DNA from: Bacteroidales bacterium UBA6346
Lineage (GTDB): Bacteria; Bacteroidota; Bacteroidia; Bacteroidales; UBA932
NCBI GenBank assembly: GCA_002438905.1
Contig: DJSA01000107.1
Span: 25,720 to 38,934 of the forward strand
Direction: 5' to 3'
Length of the DNA stretch: 13,215 nt
In this document: piece after piece, positions 7,005 through 12,807 of the stretch
Numbering within the stretch: position 1 is the stretch's first letter
Layout of the letters: each line of letters opens with the position of its first letter
The notes under the pieces: model-generated
Database searches by the model: none
The model's input: the letters and a program-made list of their open reading frames with translations, nothing else
Told to the model about the DNA's origin: nothing
Made by a program: the position numbers and the translations under genes

Positions 7005-7412
7005 ACCACTATTCTCAAGAACATCAAGCATTTCCGAAGGAGAGACGAAAACTCTTGTCTTGGGAAAATGTCTGGCGTTGCCTGTTACAAGATAAGCATC
7101 GTCTTTCGACAACGCGACCTCATAGAAGACTCTGTCATCTGAGTCAGGGAAGTACTCATTTGAACAAATCCGCTCCGATGAGACTCCCTGCTTTTCAATC
7201 TGATCAATTACGGAAGACACAAGGAGCGGCGGAAGTCTGAATTTCTTTCGAGCAAGCACTTCTCGATATTCCGACAAGATTTCCGAGTTATACATCGGAA
7301 CTATCCTTTTGGAAAGAACGGCATTCAACACCTTGATAACCGAAGAATCCGAATTCTTGGACAGCATTGCAGACACTATGACATTGGTGTCAATCACAGC
7401 AAAAATCTCCAT
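6999..7412 (-). CDS. PIN-domain toxin (COG1569/TIGR00305-like)
   Basis: A 137-residue PIN-family protein, expected to be a metal-dependent RNase acting as the toxin of a type II pair. It shows the PIN_3-type pattern: VIDTNVIVSAML with Asp8, YNSEILSEYREVLARKKF with Glu44/Glu48, FPDSDDRVFYEVA with acidic residues at 90-93, and YLVTGNARHFP. These give the usual acidic cluster, so the active site appears complete. The ATG at 7412 overlaps the antitoxin stop (TGATG); a GTG one codon earlier at 7415 is possible but less likely. The tight overlap indicates translational coupling and dosage control by the antitoxin gene. It converges on higA. Confidence 0.9.
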   Translation of the reverse strand: MEIFAVIDTNVIVSAMLSKNSDSSVIKVLNAVLSKRIVPMYNSEILSEYREVLARKKFRLPPLLVSSVIDQIEKQGVSSERICSNEYFPDSDDRVFYEVALSKDDAYLVTGNARHFPKTRVFVSPSEMLDVLENSGK

Positions 7413-7702
7413 CACTCCCCCTGTCTGTAACGCCTTATTTCTTCATTGATTTCATCTAATGTCATGTCAGGGAAAGCGCCCTCATCCGCAAGAGCACGAA
7501 TCTGTTGAAAAGCCTTATAGCCATCGACCCGAGCCGATGTCTTATCCCCACGAATCTCAAATGGAATCCTGCCACGCTGCACAACAGCTTTTGCAAATAT
7601 ATTCATTGCCGTGTTTGCACTCATCCCGAACTGCGAACACATTTCATCAAAAGAACTTTTGAGTTGCGAATCCATCCTCACCGTCATTGAAACTTGTGCC
7701 AT
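7412..7702 (-). CDS. RelB/DinJ-like ribbon-helix-helix antitoxin
   Basis: The 96-residue protein starts MAQVSMTVRMDSQLKSSFDE, the beta strand and first helix of a ribbon-helix-helix fold, then FGMSANTAMNIFAKAVVQRG and IPFEI, as in RelB/DinJ antitoxins. The C-terminal part (about 55-96, ending MTLDEINEEIRRYRQGE) is charged and helical, the expected toxin-binding tail. It overlaps the PIN toxin gene by one base at TGATG. DinJ-type antitoxins are best known with RelE-superfamily partners such as YafQ; here the partner is a PIN nuclease. A decayed second copy lies at 5802-5988. Confidence 0.9.
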   Translation of the reverse strand: MAQVSMTVRMDSQLKSSFDEMCSQFGMSANTAMNIFAKAVVQRGRIPFEIRGDKTSARVDGYKAFQQIRALADEGAFPDMTLDEINEEIRRYRQGE

Positions 7703-7718
7703 AGTATTGTACTTTTTG

Positions 7719-7748
7719 CAAATTTATAACATTTATGTCAAAAAGCAA
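7719..7748 (-). promoter_or_regulatory. Promoter of the antitoxin-PIN operon
   Basis: TTG (7748-7746), 19 nt, TAAATTTG (7726-7719) on the minus strand, a full Bacteroidota consensus match. Predicted start near 7712 leaves a leader of about 10 nt before the ATG at 7702. The -7 element overlaps TTTTGCAAAT (7714-7723), the same 10-mer found inside the antitoxin gene at 7589-7598. Confidence 0.75.
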
Positions 7749-7817
7749 TAAATATGCGTCATTTCGCAGCAATACCGCACATATCATACATCATATGGCA
7801 GAATGCAAGACTATGAA

Positions 7818-7838
7818 CCGGTCGTAAATTGCGACTGG
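7818..7838. repeat. 21-nt palindrome, copy B
   Basis: Arms CCGGTCGTAA and TTGCGACTGG around a central A; two of ten arm pairs are mismatched. It is the equivalent of 6085-6105. Combining the two copies gives arms CCGGTCGCAA and TTGCGACCGG, an exact palindrome, which suggests both descend from a perfect one. Confidence 0.65.
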
Positions 7839-7903
7839 CAGAGTCAGTTTTTCAAAATTTCAAAGGATCAGAACGCTGGATGAAGAACTTGGCTGTCTTC
7901 CGT

Positions 7904-7926
7904 GAGGGGGACAAATTGTCCCTCCC
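7904..7926. repeat. Inverted repeat in intergenic region
   Basis: GGGACA-AAT-TGTCCC at 7908-7922 is a perfect 6-bp arm pair, extendable outwards (GAGG against CTC) with a bulge. It lies between the antitoxin operon and the terminators of the lipoprotein gene. No T-run follows on either strand, so it is not a clear terminator. The rest of 7840-7985 shows no gene. Confidence 0.4.
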
Positions 7927-7977
7927 ACCAATTTATTTATTTCAACAATGTGCGCCAAGAGACATCTGCAGTATTGC

Positions 7978-8024
7978 CCATAAAACAAAACAGGGCCAAC
8001 ATTCTGAAGAATTTGAACCCTGTT
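7978..8024 (-). terminator. Hairpin with U-rich tail, second terminator of lipoprotein gene
   Basis: AACAGGG (7989-7995) pairs with CCCTGTT (8018-8024). On the minus strand the stem is followed by TTTTGTTTTAT, and on the plus strand by GTTGTTTTT, so it could act in both directions. It would act as a backup behind the hairpin at 8049-8082. Confidence 0.6.
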
Positions 8025-8048
8025 GTTGTTTTTGCGAAATAAATGTCA

Positions 8049-8082
8049 ATCCCCGCCCGAAGCGGTTGGCTGGGGCGGGGAT
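8049..8082 (-). terminator. Strong GC-rich hairpin just after the lipoprotein stop
   Basis: ATCCCCGCCC pairs perfectly with GGGCGGGGAT (10 bp, 14-nt loop that can fold further as AGC/GCT). It starts 10 bp after the stop codon at 8093. The tail on the minus strand is only moderately T-rich (TGACATTTATTT), so termination may rely on both hairpins together. Confidence 0.65.
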
Positions 8083-8092
8083 GTGCTTCATT

Positions 8093-9352
8093 TTACTCCT
8101 GGTATGTTATTGTGATACTCTTAAATTTGGCTTGACTTGAATCAGAATTCGTAATAGTCAATTTGTTTGTATTCCCAGTCCAGCTCTTGTTGTCTGATGC
8201 CATAGTGCCTGAATCAGCAGAGAATTTTTTGACGGTTCCCGTGAATTCGACTTTAGTTATGGTTGCACCACTTATTGTAATGGTATTGCCAGCATAAAAC
8301 CTCAACTCCTTATCTTTGGCATGTTCATTAGGTGCATTACTACCCTTATCACCCTTATTAGCAACTATTGTCAATGGGGCTGGTGTCCATGTCAGACCGT
8401 CTTTCTGTCCGGCGCCGCCATCAAAAGTAACGGTGATTTGTTTTCCTGAAACGGAAGTAACCTTATCATAGTTGAAATTCAGCGGCTTGATGTGGCCGGC
8501 GGTGAAGGTGATGTCCTTGTCGAGGGTGATGGTCTTCTCATAGCCGTTGACGGCGAGCTTGAGAGTGGAGCCGCTCTTGGCTGTGAATGGTTTGATTGCG
8601 ATGTAGAAATCAGCTGATGAGCCATTTGCGATGGCTTCGCCTTTAGAGACTGAGAGAGAAGCCGTTGAAGAAACATATTTGTCTCCTGTTGATGCATAGG
8701 CTATAGGAGAATCCGCAAAATTGATGTAGTATGTTCCAACGATGTCTTCCGTTCCGGTGAATGAAACACTGTTGATGGTCAAGTCCTTGCCACTGTTGTT
8801 CGTGACAGAGACCTTAATGACTGATGTCAGGTGATTCATCGCAATGGACGGGGTTTTGTCATAAGCGACATTTGAGGCAATGCCATAAAGAGGGCAAGCT
8901 TTGCCGGAGAGATGTGCACGGCTGTTGTTGCCTGTCTGAGTTTGAGATTTTCCACCGATAGTCGTATATCCGAATGTTTCTCTTGAAACACCTGCAGGAG
9001 TCTTGTTATACTTGCTATACGGATAGAACGCATACCAGTCGTAGGATTTGGAAGCGTCCAATGTCTTTATCGTTCCGTCAAAACTGCCGGTCTCGGTGTT
9101 CTTGACGATGAACTTGCCATCGCTGACGTAGGTCGTAGCACCGGCCTCAGCGTGGAATACATTGATAGAGTCTTTCGCAACCCACTTTGTTTCAAGGCCC
9201 TCGTTGGCAGTCTTGGTGGTGACAGGATGCGCAAAAAGTTCAAAATTAGTTTCTGATGCCGGGGATTCCTGCTGAATGGATTCCTTCTGGCAGTTCGTGA
9301 GGGTGAGGGCGAGGCAGATCAAACCCGCTGCATAGATAAATGACTTTCTCAT
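8093..9352 (-). CDS. Fimbrillin-like surface lipoprotein
   Basis: A 419-residue protein starting MRKSFIYAAGLICLALTLTNC: a type II signal with lipobox LTNC and Cys21, followed by polar QKES. I chose the ATG at 9352 because it begins at this signal; a longer in-frame reading would run antisense-free but out of frame through the small gene upstream. The region to about residue 320 resembles Bacteroidales fimbrillin/Mfa-like proteins (TTKTANEG near the mature start, WYAFYPYS, MNHLTSVIKVSVTN, FYIAIKPF, FTAGHIKPLNF). The last 100 residues form a separate beta-rich module (VTFDGG to WTGNTNKLTITNSD and FKSITITYQE) often found at the end of exported Bacteroidales proteins. It is likely outer-membrane anchored or surface exposed. 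A role in pilus formation is possible but not shown; no other fimbrial genes are nearby. Confidence 0.75.
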   Translation of the reverse strand: MRKSFIYAAGLICLALTLTNCQKESIQQESPASETNFELFAHPVTTKTANEGLETKWVAKDSINVFHAEAGATTYVSDGKFIVKNTETGSFDGTIKTLDASKSYDWYAFYPYSKYNKTPAGVSRETFGYTTIGGKSQTQTGNNSRAHLSGKACPLYGIASNVAYDKTPSIAMNHLTSVIKVSVTNNSGKDLTINSVSFTGTEDIVGTYYINFADSPIAYASTGDKYVSSTASLSVSKGEAIANGSSADFYIAIKPFTAKSGSTLKLAVNGYEKTITLDKDITFTAGHIKPLNFNYDKVTSVSGKQITVTFDGGAGQKDGLTWTPAPLTIVANKGDKGSNAPNEHAKDKELRFYAGNTITISGATITKVEFTGTVKKFSADSGTMASDNKSWTGNTNKLTITNSDSSQAKFKSITITYQE

Positions 9353-9371
9353 AGCTTTAAAGATTTTAGGG

Positions 9372-9530
9372 TTAGAAGTTGAGAGAATCCTGGTCGTCTT
9401 CCTCAACCCAAGGATTGATTGGACTGCCATTAACGCCTGATGATGATGCGAAGCCGGACTCGGCTGAAACCTCGTGCATACGCACTTGGGGTGCCTCATA
9501 ATGCTGAGGCATAGAGTTTTTTGTGAACAT
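9372..9530 (-). CDS. 52-residue small protein upstream of the fimbrillin-like gene
   Basis: ATG at 9530 to TAA at 9374-9372 encodes 52 residues: it begins MFTKNSMPQHYEAPQVRMHE, then VSAESGFASSSGVNG, and ends in an acidic tail VEEDDQDSLNF. The plan of a basic start, YEAPQV, an E-SGF/A-S segment, then a Gly/Ser and acidic tail is one I associate with short uncharacterised genes beside exported proteins in Bacteroidales (of the type MKKxYxxPxxxxxxxExExxxxxS). There is no hydrophobic signal. It ends 19 bp before the lipoprotein ATG, so the two are probably cotranscribed and perhaps translationally coupled. Alternative start at Met7 (9512). Function unknown; coding status rests on composition, spacing and recalled family resemblance. 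Confidence 0.7.
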   Translation of the reverse strand: MFTKNSMPQHYEAPQVRMHEVSAESGFASSSGVNGSPINPWVEEDDQDSLNF

Positions 9531-9587
9531 AGTATTGAAATTATAAAGGTTGTTTGTTTTTTATTTTATGCGCCCTGAGAACTTGCG

Positions 9588-9622
9588 TTCCCAGATCTAA
9601 CCGCTTCCCCGTCCACTGGGAA
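9588..9622. repeat. Leader hairpin 2
   Basis: TTCCCAG (9588-9594) pairs exactly with CTGGGAA (9616-9622), 21-nt loop. It lies in the presumed 5' leader of the small-protein/lipoprotein transcript, about 60 nt before the first start codon. Possible RNA structure; no known riboswitch recognised. Confidence 0.4.
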
Positions 9623-9641
9623 TTGGATGTATATACGACGA

Positions 9642-9675
9642 AAGGGTACCGGTGTCTCACGACATCGATACCCTT
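9642..9675. repeat. Leader hairpin 1
   Basis: AAGGGTA (9642-9648) pairs with TACCCTT (9669-9675); after one mismatch, CGGTGTC pairs with GACATCG around a TCAC loop. On the plus strand the one imperfect inner pair is a G.T wobble; on the minus strand it is an A.C mismatch, so the plus-strand fold is slightly better. It could be an operator or an RNA structure. Confidence 0.5.
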
Positions 9676-9742
9676 CCGGATATTTCTTCCACAATATTTA
9701 TTTCAAGACCGGAATCAGCCGAGTCTGATCTTAACCAATGTT

Positions 9743-9751
9743 CCCCCCCCC
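9743..9751. repeat. Nine-base C/G homopolymer in the leader
   Basis: Nine C in a row on the plus strand (G9 in the minus-strand transcript), between the predicted promoter and the small-protein gene. Runs of this length are prone to slippage. Outside a reading frame it could change leader structure or spacing. The exact count should be checked because homopolymers are also sequencing-error sites. Confidence 0.7.
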
Positions 9752-9837
9752 GCCTTTCTAGAGTGGTCACAAAACTCTGATTATCAATCAAATCAAGTCT
9801 CATCGGCTAAACACTATCCTAAAATTCCATCTAGGGA

Positions 9838-9868
9838 CAAATTTATAGACTATTCTCCGAATAAGCAA
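9838..9868 (-). promoter_or_regulatory. Predicted promoter for the small protein/lipoprotein operon
   Basis: TTG (9868-9866, within TTTTG), 20-nt spacer, TAAATTTG (9845-9838) on the minus strand. It is a full consensus match and the only one noticed between the tRNA and the small gene. The predicted start near 9831 gives a leader of about 300 nt. Confidence 0.6.
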
Positions 9869-9988
9869 AATTTTCTTAGAAGTTGTTTGAGTTTTTGGCC
9901 CGACGACCTATTTTGATTCCTGTCTCAACGACAAGATGAAGCATAGTCATCTCCCCGTTTTCGTACATAATAATACTATGTTGTTCTG

Positions 9989-10063
9989 TGGTCCCAGCAG
10001 GGCATGATCCTGCGACCCCCTGATTATGAGTCAGGTGCTACTAACCAACTGAGCTATGGGACC
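9989..10063 (-). tRNA. tRNA with CAU anticodon (Met elongator or Ile2)
   Basis: A 75-nt cloverleaf: acceptor GGTCCCA/TGGGACC with discriminator A, anticodon stem CCTGA/TCAGG around loop CTCATAA (anticodon CAT at 10028-10026), and T-stem GCAGG/CCTGC. CCA is not encoded. Two parts depart from the standard. The D-arm reads GCTC ... GTAGC rather than GAGC, which leaves about three pairs. The T-loop is ATCATGC instead of TTCRANN, so T54 and A58 are exchanged. The anticodon does not distinguish elongator tRNA-Met from the tRNA-Ile whose C34 is modified to lysidine; an initiator is unlikely because the anticodon stem lacks three consecutive G-C pairs. Confidence 0.93.
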
Positions 10064-10182
10064 GAGTCTTTTTGCGTATTTTGCGTTTATACTGCGTTAG
10101 ACTTCGCATCGTCGGGCGATCATTACCTCAAGGTAATTCCCTTCCTCCTCACTCATCTGCCTTGTCTAAACACAAAATCCAT

Positions 10183-10203
10183 CAAAAAGTATCCAACTTT
10201 TTG
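10183..10203. repeat. Perfect inverted repeat between tRNA and rpsJ
   Basis: CAAAAAGT-ATCCA-ACTTTTTG, an 8-bp perfect stem with 5-nt loop, about 120 bp upstream of the tRNA. On the minus strand it contains TACTTTTTG, one base off TAnnTTTG. It could mark the tRNA promoter or an operator. No gene was seen in 10064-10270. Confidence 0.45.
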
Positions 10204-10270
10204 CGCCACATTAAATTGCCGCAAATGCCTTGTTGAACTTCCTATATGGAAGATTCAAAGAACTTATAAA

Positions 10271-10309
10271 CTTTGCTGAGCCGCCGTTTTTTCAGACGGC
10301 TCTGCAAAG
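10271..10309 (-). terminator. Terminator-like hairpin after rpsJ
   Basis: On the minus strand CTTTGC, an A.A mismatch, GAGCCGTC (one wobble), a 9-nt A-rich loop, then GGCGGCTC and GCAAAG: about 14 pairs. It begins 25 bp after the rpsJ stop codon. The tail (TTTATAAGTTC) is only partly T-rich. It probably ends the str operon transcript before the tRNA. Confidence 0.7.
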
Positions 10310-10334
10310 GTATGAAATCTTTTTTGAATTTCAA

Positions 10335-10643
10335 TTAGCAAACCTTAATCTCGACATTGACACCGCTCGGAAGTTCCAGCTTCATGAGAGCGTCAACTGT
10401 CTTCTGGGAAGACTCGTAGATGTCGATGAGACGGCAGTAGGAATTGAGTTCGAACTGCTCACGGGCCTTTTTATTGACGAATGTCGAGCGGTTGACAGTG
10501 AAAATCTTCTTGTTGGTAGGGAGCGGAATAGGACCGCTGACACGGGCACCTGTAGAAGAAACTGTCTCAACGATCTTCTTTGCCGACTTGTCAATCAGCA
10601 TATGATCGAATGATTTAAGCTTAATTCTTATTTTTTGGCTCAT
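10335..10643 (-). CDS. rpsJ: 30S ribosomal protein S10
   Basis: The 102-residue protein is full length for S10 (MSQKIRIKLKSFDHMLIDKS at the start, then STGARVSGPIPLPT, FTVNRSTFVNKKAREQFE, and the C-terminal SGVNVEIKVC). S10 sits in the head of the small subunit and, as NusE, also joins antitermination complexes. The ATG at 10643 gives the normal N-terminus; a longer in-frame reading would extend into the end of fusA. It follows fusA by 34 bp. In most Bacteroidota rplC and the rest of the S10 cluster follow rpsJ directly; here a hairpin and a tRNA follow instead. Confidence 0.97.
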   Translation of the reverse strand: MSQKIRIKLKSFDHMLIDKSAKKIVETVSSTGARVSGPIPLPTNKKIFTVNRSTFVNKKAREQFELNSYCRLIDIYESSQKTVDALMKLELPSGVNVEIKVC

Positions 10644-10677
10644 ATCGTTATTGTATAACCAATTAAACTTTCTGTAA

Positions 10678-12786
10678 TTATTCCTCCTCAGGAACCTTGT
10701 AGCCGGACTTCTCGATGATGTCCTTTGCAAGACTTGCAGGAACCTCAGCGTAGTGGTCGAAAGTCATCGTGCTGGTTGCACGTCCTGATGAGATGGTACG
10801 GAGAACCGTCACGTAACCGAACTGCTCAGCAAGCGGAACGAATGCCTTGACGATGCGTGCACCGACCGTAGAGTCCATTGCAGTAACCTGACCGCGGCGA
10901 CGGTTGAGGTCACCAACGATGTCACCCATGTAGTCTTCCGGAGTTACGACCTCAAGGCTCATGATAGGTTCAAGAAGAACCGGCTTTGCCTTAGGGCAGG
11001 CGTGACGGAATGCCATGCGGGCGCAGATTTCGAATGAGAGCTGGTCAGAATCGACAGGGTGGAACGAACCGTCCTTGAGGGTAACCTTGAGCGAAGGAAC
11101 CTCGTAGCCTGCGAGAACACCATTTGCCATGGCTGACTTAAAGCCTTTCTCAACAGACGGGATGAACTCCTTAGGCACGTTTCCTCCCTTAACTTCGTCC
11201 ACGAACTGAAGACCTGTGACTCCCTCATCGGCAGGGCCGATCTCAACGATGATGTCGGCGAACTTACCGCGGCCACCGGACTGCTTCTTGAACACCTCGC
11301 GGTGCTGAACAGTCTGGGTGATTGCCTCTTTATAGTTAACCTGAGGCGCTCCCTGGTTAATGTCGACACCGAATTCACGGCGGAGACGGTCAACGATGAT
11401 GTCGAGGTGAAGCTCACCCATACCGCTGATGACTGTCTGGCCGGTCTCGTGGTCTGACTTGACGGTGAAGGTAGGATCCTCCTCGGCGAGTTTCGCGAGA
11501 GCGATTCCGAGTTTGTCAAGATCCTTCTGTGTCTTAGGCTCGACTGCGAGTCCGATCACAGGATCTGGGAACTCCATTGACTCAAGGGTGATAGGATGTG
11601 CCTCGTCACAGATTGTGTCTCCTGTGCGCAGATCCTTGAATCCGACAGCAGCGCAGATGTCTCCGGCCTCAACAAAATCTATAGGGTTCTGCTTGTTGGA
11701 GTGCATCTGATAGAGACGCGCCACACGCTCCTTCTTGTCGGAACGGGTATTGAGCACGTATGAGCCCGCGTCAAGATGTCCTGAATATGCCCTAAGGAAT
11801 GCAAGACGTCCCACGAACGGATCGGTCGCAATCTTGAACACGAGTGCGCAGAACGGCTCTTTTGCACTTGGATGACGAACTTCCTCCTCGCCTGTCTTAG
11901 GATTGACTCCCTTGATTGAAGGGATGTCGAGCGGAGACGGAAGGTAGCGCATCACGGCGTCAAGAAGGAACTGAACTCCCTTGTTCTTGAATGAGGAACC
12001 GCAGCAAGCAGGCACGATTGACATGTCGATAGTAGCCTTGCGAAGAGCCGCGATAAGTTCGTCCTCGGTGATTGAATCAGGATCCTCGAAGAACTTCTCC
12101 ATGAGAGAGTCATCGTAATCGGCAGCTGCCTCAACGAGTTTCTCCCTCCATGCGGCAGCCTCTGCCTTCAGGTTCTCAGGAATGTCCTTGATATGGTAGT
12201 TTACAAGCTCTTCGCTGCCGTCATAATAAATTGCCTTGTTGGCGATGAGGTCAATGATGCCCTCGAACTTGTCCTCCGCTCCGATAGGAAGGCAAATAGG
12301 GACAGCTCTTGCACCGAGCTTGGTCTTGATTTCCTCAACGACAGCGAGGAAGTCTGCACCGACACGGTCCATCTTGTTGACGTACGCAATCTTAGGAACG
12401 CCGTACTTGTCAGCCTGACGCCATACGGTCTCGGACTGAGGCTGTACGCGGCCAACTGCGCAGAACGTAGCGACTGTTCCGTCAAGAACACGGAGTGAAC
12501 GCTCTACCTCAACGGTGAAGTCAACGTGGCCCGGAGTGTCGATAAGGTTAATCTGATATGTATCCCCTCTGTAGTGCCAGAAAGCGGTAGTGGCTGCAGA
12601 AGTGATGGTGATGCCTCGCTCCTGCTCCTGAACCATCCAGTCCATTGTGGCCGCACCCTCGTGAACCTCACCGATTTTGTGAGTCTTTCCTGTGTAGTAA
12701 AGAATACGCTCCGAGGTCGTGGTCTTTCCGGCATCAATGTGCGCCATGATACCGATGTTTCTGGTGAATTTAAGATCTCTTGCCAT
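10678..12786 (-). CDS. fusA: Translation elongation factor G
   Basis: The 702-residue EF-G catalyses GTP-dependent translocation on the ribosome and, with RRF, recycling. The GTPase motifs are intact: AHIDAGKTTT (15-24), RGITIT (58-63), DTPGHVDF (83-90, with the catalytic His88), NKMD (137-140) and GSSFKNKGV (G5). Domains II-V follow to the C-terminus at VPEEE. Intact GTPase motifs and the position between rpsG and rpsJ identify it as the housekeeping copy rather than the divergent EF-G2 known in Bacteroides. The start ATG at 12786 lies 21 bp after rpsG; no strong Shine-Dalgarno sequence is visible. Confidence 0.98.
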   Translation of the reverse strand: MARDLKFTRNIGIMAHIDAGKTTTSERILYYTGKTHKIGEVHEGAATMDWMVQEQERGITITSAATTAFWHYRGDTYQINLIDTPGHVDFTVEVERSLRVLDGTVATFCAVGRVQPQSETVWRQADKYGVPKIAYVNKMDRVGADFLAVVEEIKTKLGARAVPICLPIGAEDKFEGIIDLIANKAIYYDGSEELVNYHIKDIPENLKAEAAAWREKLVEAAADYDDSLMEKFFEDPDSITEDELIAALRKATIDMSIVPACCGSSFKNKGVQFLLDAVMRYLPSPLDIPSIKGVNPKTGEEEVRHPSAKEPFCALVFKIATDPFVGRLAFLRAYSGHLDAGSYVLNTRSDKKERVARLYQMHSNKQNPIDFVEAGDICAAVGFKDLRTGDTICDEAHPITLESMEFPDPVIGLAVEPKTQKDLDKLGIALAKLAEEDPTFTVKSDHETGQTVISGMGELHLDIIVDRLRREFGVDINQGAPQVNYKEAITQTVQHREVFKKQSGGRGKFADIIVEIGPADEGVTGLQFVDEVKGGNVPKEFIPSVEKGFKSAMANGVLAGYEVPSLKVTLKDGSFHPVDSDQLSFEICARMAFRHACPKAKPVLLEPIMSLEVVTPEDYMGDIVGDLNRRRGQVTAMDSTVGARIVKAFVPLAEQFGYVTVLRTISSGRATSTMTFDHYAEVPASLAKDIIEKSGYKVPEEE

Positions 12787-12807
12787 TTTTCAATGTCTCT
12801 TTGGGGA

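Noticed and set aside
7829..8140. Plus-strand frame of 103 codons
   Set aside because: It crosses two terminator-like hairpins and enters the end of the lipoprotein gene antisense, with no domain or start signal.
9353..9499. N-terminal extension of the fimbrillin-like protein to 9499
   Set aside because: It would put 49 residues before a clear lipoprotein signal, and the DNA is better explained by the 52-codon gene in another frame.
9554..9916. Plus-strand frame of 120 codons in the leader region
   Set aside because: It includes the nine-C tract and both leader hairpins, has no recognisable domain, and lies opposite a consensus promoter on the minus strand.
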